Source: Bufo bufo
Lineage: Eukaryota; Chordata; Amphibia; Anura; Bufonidae
Direction: 5' to 3'
Assembly: GCF_905171765.1 (NCBI RefSeq)
Contig: NC_053391.1
Span: forward strand, 155,491,565-155,555,564
DNA length: 64,000 nt
In this document: positions 12,801-24,800 of the stretch, piece by piece
Layout: every line of letters begins with the position of its first letter
Numbering within the stretch: position 1 is the stretch's first letter
Program-made: the position numbers and the translations under genes
Notes under the pieces: generated by a model
Databases searched by the model: none
The model's input: the letters and a program-made list of their open reading frames with translations, nothing else
Told to the model about the DNA's origin: nothing

Positions 12801-15800
12801 GTTGCCTAATAATTATGCACACCTAATATAGGGTGTTGATGTCATTAGACCACACCCCTTCTCATTACAGAGATGCACATCACCTAATATGCTTAATTGG
12901 TAGTAGGCTTTCGAGCCTATACAGCTTGGAGTAAGACAACATGCATAAAGAGGATGATGTAGTCAAAATACTCATTTGCCTAATAATTCTGCACGCAGTG
13001 TATATATACAGTACAGACCAAAAGTTTGGACACACCTTCTCATTCAAAGAGTTTTCTTTATTTTCATGACTATGAAGGCATCAAAACTATGAATTAACAC
13101 ATGTGGAATTATATACATAACAAACAAGTGTGAAACAACTGAAAATATGTCATATTCTAGGTTCTTCAAAGTAGCCACCTTTTGCTTTGATTACTGCTTT
13201 GCACACTCTTGGCATTCTCTTGATGAGCTTCAAGAGGTAGTCCCCTGAAATGGTCTTCCAACAGTCTTGAAGGAGTTCCCAGAGATGCTTAGCACTTGTT
13301 GGTCCTTTTGCCTTCACTCTGCGGTCCAGCTCACCCCAAACCATCTCGATTGGGTTCAGGTCCGGTGACTGTGGAAGCCAGGTCATCTGGTGCTGCACCC
13401 CATCACTCTTCTTCATGGTCAAATAGCCCTTACTTTCAAAGTTTTCCTAATTTTTCGGCTGACTGTCTGACCTTCATTTCTTAAAGTAATGATGGCCACT
13501 CGTTTTTCTTTACTTAGCTGCTTTTTTCTTGCCATAATACCAATTCTAACAGTCTATTCAGTAGGACTATCAGCTGTGTATCCACCTGACTTCTCCTCAA
13601 CGCCACTGATGGTCCCAACCCCATTTATAAGGCAAGAAATCCTACTTATTAAACCTGACAGGGCACACCTGTGAAGTGAAAACCATTTCAGGGGACTACC
13701 TCTTGAAGCTCATCAAGAGAATGCCAAGAATGTGCAAAGCAGTAATCAAAGCAAAAGGTGGCTACTTTAAAGAACCTAGGATATGACATATTTTCAGTTG
13801 TTTCACACTTGTTTGTTATGTATATAATTCCACATGAGTTAATTCATAGTTTTGATGCCTTCAGTGTGAATCTACAATTTTCATAGTCATGAAAATAAAG
13901 AAAACTCTTTGAATGAGAAGGTGTGTCCAAACTTTTGGTCTGTACTGTATATATATATATAAAAATGATGAAGAAAGGGCAGCACTCCGGTCTTGTAGTG
14001 AAATTCAGGTGATGTTTATTACACCCAAAAGCAATTCAGCATTTCAGCTCTCTCAATGGAGCCTTTGTCAAACTAGTGAACATAGTGCTCTCAACATATG
14101 TTCATGTGGCTTTTGACACTTTTGTGAATGCGGTTAGACTAGATTTGGATGCCTTAAAAATGTCTGAATATGATGGGATGTGTGTGAAAAGAAATATGAC
14201 ATTGAAGGAGACCAATGCCCTGAAGGAACTCTCCAATAACCCTTGTCTGACCATTAAACCGGCAGACAAGGGTGAAGCGGTAGTTGTTATGGACACAACT
14301 GACTATGTGGATGAAATTCATCGTCAATTGAATGATGAAAATGTATACCGTAGATTATCAGGTAATCCTAAGGTCGAATTTCTAGGAAAGATTCGTACGA
14401 TTTTAAATTCTGCTAAAGAGGAGTGTGTAATTGATGACAAATTGCACTCCTTTCTTTATGTGGAACGACCAAGAACTCCGGTGACATATATTACCAAAAA
14501 TCCACAAGTCACCAGGCCGTCCCATAGTATCGGGCATTGGTTCCCCTTTCTCTCAGATTGCTATTTTTCTAGATAGCCCTCTGAACATATGGTGATAGAA
14601 TTCTAAGTCATATGTAAGGGATATGACACACTTTTTAAATGAAGTCAGCAAGGTACAACTCCCGGCACATGTCATCTTGGCATCATTTGATGTAGTCAGT
14701 TTATATACATCCATTTCACATGTCAGGGGTCTCGATGCGATGAGAGAATGTCTACTTGACACACCTTACTCTATGCAGTGTAGAGAGTTTCTGATTACAC
14801 TCTTAGATATTGTGCTCACTTGTAACAATTTTTTATTCCAGGATGAGTATTTTATTCAATTACGCGGGACCGCAATGGGCTCAAATGTAGCACCAAATTA
14901 TGCCAACATTTTTATGACACATCTAGAGGAGATGTACGTCTATGTTAGCCACCACTTCAGACGTGTTCTGGGGTGGTGGCGTTACATAGACGACATCTTC
15001 CTGCTATGGACAGGCTCTATTGAGGAGTTTCAACGGTTTGGTGATTTCCTCAATAGCATTGACCCAGAAGTCAAGTTCACACTTGTTGCCTCTGAGACAG
15101 AAATTCAATTTCTGGATGTGACAGTGAGTAGATCGGGTGATCATTTACACACTGATCTATTCACCGAGGTGACTGATAAAAACACACTGCTCAGATATGA
15201 CAGTTGTCACCCCAGGAGCATGGTCAGGTCATTACCATATAGCCAGTTGCTCAGAGTTAGGAGGATAGTACAAGGGGAGGAGGAAGTTGTGGATAGGCTT
15301 GCAGAAATGGGCAAAAAATTTATCAAGAGAGGTTACCCCAAGAAACTTGTACAGCAACATACAGTGAGGGCTATGATGCAATCCAGAAAGACTCTATTGG
15401 AAAAAGAGGTAACCAAGGTAGATGATATTAAACGCATCCCCTATGTTACACGGTTTTCACCTTTGAGTGATAGGATTGGTGGTATTCTGAAGTAACATTG
15501 GCCCATTCTGGGCAGTAACTTCAGACATTTCCCCGAATTTGCCAACCCTCCAATGATGTCATATAGATGCACACGCAATATTAAGGACCAGTTGGTGCAG
15601 GCGGACATCGGTACAAGCAAGGTATCGTTTAGTACATACTGTTGTGCGTCTAGAAAAGGTTGCTTTCCCTGCCCTGGATGTGTGAATTGCCCATTGATTT
15701 TAAGGGGTGCCACTTTCACACATCTACAGACAGGGGATGAATATATGATCAAACATTACCCGACCTGTGACTCCTCCGACGTCGTGTATCTGTTAGAATG

Positions 15801-18800
15801 CCTGTGTCATCTCTTTTTTATGTAGGCGAAACCACATGGGACGTTAAGACAAGATTGAACCAACATAGATACACTATTAGGAAAAGAGGTTAGACTTACC
15901 AGTGTCTAAACACTTTACGGAAGCAAAACACACTGAGAGGGATTTACGTTTAAGGATCATTGACCAGGTCGCCATGCCACGGTGGGGTGGTGATAGGTCA
16001 GTCATGCTGAAACAGTGTGAACTCTATTGGATTTACCAATTGCAAACTTTAAAACCTAATGGATTAAACGTTGATTTTAGGGTGATATAGTCATGGACTT
16101 GTGGGGTCCTTGCCTTATATCTGGGAGTGTATATGTTGAGATTGGTGCTCTCCATTTATTGTTGTTCTTTTTATTTCAGGATATCTTGATGGAGAATATT
16201 GTCTTGATTAAGAGGACATCGCCCGACATGAAACCTCCATGTGATCATGTACCTATGCAAGGGGGTCTTTTATTTCTCCCTATATGTATTGTTTTCATGT
16301 ACAAACTGGATTCCAAAAAAGTTGGGACACTAAACAAATTGTGAATAAAAACTGAATGCAATGATGTGGAGATGGCAAATGTCAATATTTTATTTGTAAT
16401 AGAATGTAGATGACAGATCAAACGTTTAATCCGAGTAAATGTATCATTTTAAAGGAAAAATACATTGATTCCAATTTTCACTGTGTCAACAAATCCCCAA
16501 AAAGTTGGAACAAGTAGCAATAAGAGGCTGGAAAAAGTCAATTTGAGCATAACGAAGAGCTGGAAGACCAATTAACACTAATTAGGTCAATTGGCAACAT
16601 GATTGGGTATAAAAAGAGCTTCTCAGAGTGGCAGTGTCTCTCAGAAGCCAAGATGGGTAGAGGATCACCAATTCCCAAAATGTTGCGCAGAAAGATAGTG
16701 GAGCAATATCAGAAAGGTGTTACCCAGTGAAAAATTGCAAAGACTTTGCATCTATCATCATCAACTGTGCATAACATCATCCGAAGATTCAGAGAATCTG
16801 GAACAATCTCTGTGCGTAAGGGTCAAGGCCGTAAAACCATACTGGATGCCCGTGATCTCCGGGCCCTTAAACGACACTGCACCACAAACAGGAATGCTAC
16901 TGTAAAGGAAATCACAGAATGGGCTCAGGAATACTTCCAGAAACCATTGTCAGTGAACACAATCCACCGTGCCATCCGCCGTTGCCAGCTGAAACTCTAC
17001 AGTGCAAAGAAGAAGCCATTTCTAAGCAAGATCCACAAGCTCAGGCGTTTTCACAGGGCCAGGGATAATTTAAAATGGAGTGTGGCAAAATGGTAGACTG
17101 TTCTGTGGTCAGACGAGTCACGATTCAAAGTTCTTTTTGGAAATCTGGGACGCCATGTCATCCGGACCAAAGAGGACAAGGACAACCCAAGTTGTTATCA
17201 ACGCTCAGTTCAGAAGCCTGCATCTCTGATGGTATGGGGTTGCATGAGTGCGTGTGGCATGGGCAGTTTGCATGTCTGGAAAGGCACCATCAATGCAGAA
17301 AAATATATTCAGGTTCTAGAACAACATATGCTCCCATCCAGACGTCATCTCTTTCAGGGAAGACCCTGCATTTTTCAACAAGATAATGCCAGACCACATT
17401 CTGCATCAATCACAACATCATGGCTGCGTAGGAGAAGGATCCGGGTACTGAAATGGCCAGTCTGCAGTCCAGATCTTTCACCTATAGAGAACATTTGGCG
17501 CATCATAAAGAGGAAGGTGCAACAAAGAAGGCCCAAGACGATTGAACAGTTAGAGGCCTGTATTAGACAAGAATGGGAGAGCATTCCTATTTCTAAACTT
17601 GAGAAACTGGTCTCCTCGGTCCCCAGACGTCTGTTGAGTGTTGTAAGAAGAAGGGGAGATGCCGCACAGTGGTGAAAATGGCCTTGTCCCAACTTTTTGG
17701 GGATTTGTTGACACCATGAAATTCGGATTCAACATATTTTTCCCTTAAAATGGTACATTTTCTCTGTTTAAACTTTTGTTCCGTGATTTATGTTCTATTC
17801 TGAATAAAATATTAGAAGTTGGCACCTCCACATCATTGCATTCAGTTTTTATTCACGATTTGTATAGTGTCCCAACTTTTTTGGAATCCGGTTTGTACAA
17901 AAAAGAAATGCAACATGTACATTAACACTGACCTGACCTCCATAGAGAACCGTCCCCTTAACTGTGACCTCCACCATTTCCTGCCCCCTTAACAGAGACC
18001 TCCACAGTGCTCACCCCTTTAACAGTGACCTCCACAGCATCGCACCCCCTAAACAGTGATCTTCACAGCGGCCTCCCCTTTATTAGTGACTTCCACAGTA
18101 CACCATCTCCTTAACAGTGATTTCCACAACACCCTGCCCCCTTGCCTCTACAGCAATCTTCCCCTTCCACTGACCTCCATAGCGGAACTTCCCCTTAACT
18201 GTGACCTCCACAGCACTCCGGTCCCTTAACAGTGTCATACACAGCGCCTCTGCCCTTTTAAAGCTGACCTGCAGCAGTGAAGAAAAATGGCTGGGTTGTT
18301 ATGGAAACCTGGTGTAAAACTGTGTGTATGTGGAGACTAAGGACCTGCGAGCTTCTATTGGCTGATAAGGAACATGTGACCATGTGTATGGCAGTTGGGA
18401 TATGAAGAGAAAGACCTGCAGGCTTCTATTGGCTAATGTAGGTCATGTGATGTGCTATATTTGCATTTTTTATATATATCAGGAACAGTACATGCTAGCG
18501 AGCTGAGACCCGGTCTAAAACATTCCAGGACACCTGATGTACCTGTGTGCTGCTTTGCCTGTGTCTGCCATGTGTTGCATGGGGAAAAGGCATCTGCTTG
18601 TCCTGTCTGCTCCTGTTGTGTATGTTCTGTGCCTTCGGTGAAAGGGCTTCTGGTTTCTCCAGAGGGAGGACATCTCTGTCTTGTGTATCGTTCATGTTAG
18701 CCTGGCAGTGCTTTGTTGCTTCTGTCCTATTTACATTCTGCCTTCTGTGGGAGGGCTCCTGGGTTCTCCTGAGGGAGGACATCTATTCTGTGTGCCGCTC

Positions 18801-21800
18801 TGCCACCACCATGTGTCATTCTGCATGGGGTTCAGGCTTCTGCTTGTCTGACTGTTTTCGTAGCCCTGGCTGAGACCGCCATGCATCTGTTCTGCATGGG
18901 GTCCAGGCAGCTGCTAGTGTGCTGGTTCCCATTTGTCTTGTCTGTTCTGTGTCATTTGCAGTTTGTTTGGGTTCCAGTATGTGTGCCTGGGTTCCATTCC
19001 TTGTTTGTGTGGACTGCTGAAACCTGCTTTCACTTTCAGCAGCTTTCACTTCTGACGATTGCTAACAGCTTTATCTTTCAATGTAGAGGAGATAATGTGA
19101 AATTCTTGTTATAAAACTTAGACTGTTACCTTTTACATAGGACCAGTCCCATACCTCTAGCTGTACCGAGCCTGAGATATGAGAAGAAAAACAGACCTCA
19201 TCCTGCATCTGTTGCCTGCTCGGCCCTGGATGAACTGTTAGTTACATTTCTCAAATGCTGAAGCAAAGCTTGGGCAAAACTCTTAAAAAGTTAATCTGCT
19301 CAGCTCTTCCTGCTCTATGCCGCCTGCAAATTTCACTCAATGTTCAATGTGAAAGGTTCTCGGTTTTAAATTCAGTCTACTCCTGTTAATGCACAATTAA
19401 AAAAATTTAATAATTCAGGAATTAGTCTCTGTTCAACAGAAATTTACCTGTGTTCTTAAATCATTTTCTCCATTCATATACAACCAGTTTTTAATATTTT
19501 GAGATGGATGCGGAATTGGTTTAAGAAGCAGTATTTTCATATATCTGCAAAATGATAATATAATGCATTTTTGTAAAAATGTAATAATATAGTAACCAGA
19601 TAATTGTGCACTGATATAACTAGAATGAAAAGGGAAAAAAATGAAGGAAAAAAACAATAAATCATATCAATAATATTAATAATGAAACACTGATGAAAAC
19701 ATTATATAAATGGGGAAAAGGTGGTCTAATACTCTGCCTTAGTGTAGAAAACAAAAAAAAAAAAAACATACCAATTATACATCTTAGAATGTAACCTCTA
19801 CTGAAAGGTGTGTTTTAGTTTTGTATCCTTCTTGTGATAACAGTTCTGGAGCATCCATTCTTATATTATGCCATTCCTTTAATAATCCTTTTAGAAGTTA
19901 TAAATGAATAAATATCAGTTTGCAATGAAGATTCAGGTGGGTGTTACTAGTTGGTGGTGGGTCCCTGCACAGTTTGATACTATCCAATCAGTGCTGCCAG
20001 TGTCAGACTGTGCAGGGACACATAATGAATGCCCAGGCCTGCTTTAAAGGGCTTCTGTCACCCCACAAAAGTCATATATTTTTTTTTGGATAGTTACATT
20101 CCTTATAGCGCGATATAGGAGAATATAATCTTGTCACTTACTTTCATGCGGCCGTTTCTTTAGAAAACGAAGTTTTATAATATGTAAATCCAGTCTCTAC
20201 CAGCAAGTAGGGCGTCTACTTGCTGGTAGCCGCAGCAGAAAACCGCCCTCTCGCCGTGTTGATTGACAGGGCCAGCCGTGATCTCCTCCTCCGGCCGGCC
20301 CTGTCAGTATTTCAAAAATCGCGCGCCTCTGTTCATTCGGCGCAGGCGCTCTGAGATGAGGAGGCTCGTCTCCTCAGAACTCCCTCAGTGCGCCTGCGCC
20401 GATGACGTCTTCTCTTTCGGTGATGTTCCGAAAGAGAAGACGTCATCGGCGCAGGAGCACTGAGGGAGTTCTGAGTAGACGAGCCTCCTCATCTCAGAGC
20501 GCCTGCGCCGAATGAACAGAGGCGCGCGATTTTTGAAATACTGACAGGGCCGGCCGGAGGAGGAGATCACGGCTGGCCCTGTCAATCAACACGGCGAGAG
20601 GGCGGTTTTCTGCTGCGGCTACCAGCAAGTAGACGCCCTACTTGCTGGTAGAGACCGGATTTACATATTATAAAACTTCGTTTTCTAAAGAAACAGCCGC
20701 ATGAAAGTAAGTGACAAGATTATATTCTCCTATATCGCGCTATAAGGAATGTAACTATCCAAAAAAAAAAAAATGACTTTTGTGGGGTGACAGAAGCCCT
20801 TTAAGAGTATTTGTAGCTGGCTGCGCCTCTCTGGCACAGGCTGCTGGTGGATGTCATTATTGATCTTCTATAACACATTGCATTGCTTATGCAATGGAAT
20901 GTATTTTACTGTAAGTGATCAAAAGATCGCCTACTAAAGTCCCCATGTGGGACTAGTAAATAGTTTAAAAAAAAAAGTTTAAAAAAGTTTTCTTAAATAA
21001 TATATATTTTTTAAAATCTTTTGCCATTGGAAAAAAGCTCTTGAGTGGAAAACATGGCTAAAATAAAATCCCCTCCACATATTTGGTATCGTCACATCCG
21101 TAATACATTTATCAGGTTATTTATCCTATACAGTATCCCAGTGGATGCCGTAAAAAGCTGCTCTACATTATACATTGCACATATCCATGGTTACGACCAC
21201 CCTGCAATCCAGCATCAGTGGCCATGCTTGCACACTATAGGAAAAAGCCCTGGCCTCTCTGGTGGCTGGGACTGTGGGAAGACACACAGGCACGCCTACG
21301 CAGCAGCCCTCCTCCCCGCCACCTCGTATCTGAGCTGTAGCAGTGGCCATAACCCTGGATACAAGCAGTGTATAATGTGAAGGAAAAATGAATCAAGCCA
21401 GCAAAGGAGGCAATATAGACAGTCACAATACATTAGTAAGCGTCTTGTATTAACTTTGTCTACATGATTCATGCCATTTGCTGAAGTGAGACAACCCCTT
21501 CAAGGAGACAGCGTATGTTGTGAGTCCTTAGATATCCAGCAGTTTAAGAAGCTGCTCTACAAAAGCTCGTTTTAGATCATATAAATAGAAAAATGCTTAC
21601 CTTTTACATAAGAAGAAAGCAATAGCAGCAAAGAAAGCGGGTACAATCACAAAAAAAATCCATTCTGGAAAGACGGTATTATCTAACAAAGAGAATGGAA
21701 GTATATGAAATTGATGCTATGAAGGGTTTTGTTGTTTTTTAGTATACTATAAATTTTAATCTTTTGACCAAGCTTAAGTGTAATTCCAATATTTTGTTCA

Positions 21801-24800
21801 AGATTTCTTGAAATAAATGTATTTAGGGTGCAGTATTGGTCCTGTATCACACCGGCAGATGCGGCTGACGATTGTCCTTCCCGACAATCACCTGTTCGTC
21901 AGTGAAGGAGACCGCTGCTATTACATGCCGCGTTCTCCTCCACAGTATGAGTGAGTAGGAGTGATTGCTATGCCTTTGCTCATCGCCAAACAAAATCATT
22001 ATATGACAGCAGAGGAGAGTGATTAAACAGCAGGAAATGCCGATGGCAAACGATGATTATTTAGTCTACTTAAAAATTTGGCCGATAAACGTTCTCGTTC
22101 ACCATGTAATTGGCAGCACCTTTACACAGGCAGATTATCGTTAACGAGTGTTCCTATGAACGCTTTTTAGGGTTGGCCTTACCAACCATCTCCAGGTCTA
22201 ATACAGCCCTTAAAACACTTTGGGTGTGATTTATCAGAGATCGGCGATGTACACTAGTCTATGATAACCCCATGCACTGCTAGAGGCATGTCGCCTAATT
22301 TATGATGAGACATATGCTTCATCATAAATTAGGTACAGCATTCCTCAGTCTGTGTGCTTAGACTGATCTCCAGGCTGGCGTAGATTTCAGTATTCTTTTA
22401 TGCCAGAAAAAGTGTAAAAGATGGTCAGTGTGACGAGCCCAATCGCCCCGTCCTCTACCTGCCTTGGTTACACCCCTTTATGGGAAAGTGCCGAAGGCAA
22501 CAGAGATCCACAAAAATGATATGATAAATCAGGCCCTATATATTCTTATTTTAGTAAACCTTTTATGACTTAGAGTACTACAGAAATGTTCTTCTAAGGT
22601 TTAACCTTCATCGAAATGTGAACAGAAAAAAAATAATTGCTAGATCGCAAGATGTATGCTGACTGTCATGAGGCTGTCCCTACCTTAGCATATAAGTGTC
22701 CTTGCCTTGTTGTGACTAAGGCTACTTTCACCCTTACCTTGTTAATTCCAGTACTGAGATCCGGCAGACGATCTCAATACCAGAATTAAATGGATCAGTT
22801 TGGATTTTGCGCATCAGTATTTATCTGTTCCGTTAGGATGTGTTTGTGTGAAATCAAAACGCTAAAAAAAAAATCATCCGTCACCATTGACTTACATTGT
22901 TTTCAGTGACAGATCAGTTTTTTTTTCCAGTTTTATGACCGGACACAAAACAGAATGCTGCCGAACGGAAGACGTCCTGATGCACCCTGAATGGATCTCG
23001 TTCCATTCAGAATGCATGAGGACCAAACAGAATTTTTTTTTCTGGTATTAAGATCCTCTGCCGGATCTCAATACCGGAAAACAACAACTCAAGTGTGAAA
23101 CAGGCCTAAGCAACTTGAAGTTTTCAAGGATGGAGATCAGCAAGGCACTTACTTATCCTATAGAATTCAGGCTGAATTGGCGCACAAGTCCATGCTGAGC
23201 CACAGTAATTGGATATGTACCTTACAGCTGAGCTGTTTGTCACAAGGCACCCAGCTTCCCATCCAAAAGGGGGAAAGCAGTCGGCACTCCTCTGGCAGAG
23301 TCGTGGTGCACGCGTCCAGGGTATGAAAAGCCCACTTACAATATGGAACAGAAGACCGGCAGCTTCCCATCCAAAGGCTATGCAAACATCCCGCTGCCAA
23401 GTCTGTAACAAGCAAGAAAACCAAAATGGCAGGAGTCACGTGATTAAATCATGTGACCGCTTTCTTAGGCTACTTTAACATCTGCGTTGTGCTTGCCGGT
23501 TTTGAGATCCGGCATAGGGTCTCAAAACCGCAGCACAACAATTCTGTTTTGTCCTCAAACGGGACAAAAAAGAACAAACCAGAACGGAGTTCACAAGAAT
23601 GAATTCCATTGCGGTTTTGTTGCTTTTCTATGCCGGACACAAAATCGCAGCAAGCAGAGTTTTTGTGTGCAGCATAGGAAACTAAAGAAGCCGGATACAG
23701 CATCAAAAAACTGTGCCGTATCAGTTTCTTTCAGACATGAAAAAAACAGATCCGGCACTTCAACCATTGTACCGTAAGTCAATCCGGTTTCTTTATTTTC
23801 AATATAATAGAACTGGATCCATTCTGAACGGATGCAGCTGGTTGTATTATTATAACAGAAGTGTTTCACTGTGGTTTTAAGATCCTCTGCCGGATCTCAA
23901 AACCATACAGCAAAAACGCAGATATGAAAGTAGCCTTACCCATCCACTTCTTCTTCTGCGCAGGCGCTGGATGAGTAAAAATGCTGTCCGGTGTCTGTGG
24001 AGGATTCAGCTGTTCATGGGTAAGAATGGGGACATGTGATTACACCATATGACACCTTATGACCATTGTCATTTGGGTTCCAATTAATATGGTGGAAGCG
24101 GCGGTGGGATGGTTACATAGCTGGGGACCAATGAGACAAGCGCCGGTGATCTGAAATGACATGTCTATTTACTGTAGCACAGTATGGACTTGTGTACTTG
24201 TTCATTGTGGATTGTTTTAAAGTGGCCAACCCCTTTTTATTGTGTAGGGGCTTTTCCTTTAGTCACTGTCTGAGACATCTTCACTAGTGTTGGGCGAGCA
24301 TGCTCGGCCGAACACAAATTTTACTGGAGCATCGCGATGCTCGGCACATCGCGGTGTTCAGCCGCAGCCAATAAACGTGCAGGTAAGTACTGGCCCTGAC
24401 TGTAATGCCGTAGCCATGTTGGCTGCTGGCATTACAGTGATTGGCTGGGCGGAACGTGCCATTGAGTGCTATAAAGCACCCGATGACACGTGTTCGGCTC
24501 AGTATTAGTCAGGGAGAGCAGAAGGGAGAGATAGTGTAGGGAGTGAAATAGGAATATTTTAGCTTTTATACTTGTAGAGACCCAAAAGTCCTTTTAAGGA
24601 CTATATTTGTATCTGGCAGCAATATATATTTTTAGCGCAACCTGTTTTAAATAGCTTGCAATTGTTTGGCTGCTACAGACAGCGACATTATCTGCGCTAC
24701 ATCTCCTGTCTAACGTATGCGCAGCCTAAAAATATCTGTAACATCCAGTGTACTTTTTCCGTACACGGTGTCTGCTGCGGACAGTTACATTACCTGCGCT

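Larger units (their letters stand above)
13963..16299 (+). mobile_element. Penelope-like retroelement (PLE)
   Basis: The left end is a pLTR-like region ('agggcagcactccggtcttg', then 'gtttattacacc' and 'ctcaatggagcctttgtc') typical of vertebrate Penelope elements. It is followed by a reverse transcriptase and a GIY-YIG endonuclease region on the plus strand. The reading frame is broken near 14575 and in the endonuclease. Tc1-D abuts the 3' side at 16302, so the exact 3' end is uncertain. Confidence 0.85.

Noticed and set aside
13296..13674. Plus-strand frames inside Tc1-A copy 2
   Set aside because: One is antisense to the transposase fragment and the other lies in the non-coding core; the homologous core of copy 1 does not keep them.
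18452..19114. Cysteine-rich frames resembling a secreted protein
   Set aside because: Arise from repeated tgt/tgc-rich phrases on both strands, without signal peptide, splice logic or conserved cysteine spacing.
20263..20585. Two nearly identical 66-codon frames on opposite strands
   Set aside because: Mirror images produced by the palindromic MITE, not genes.
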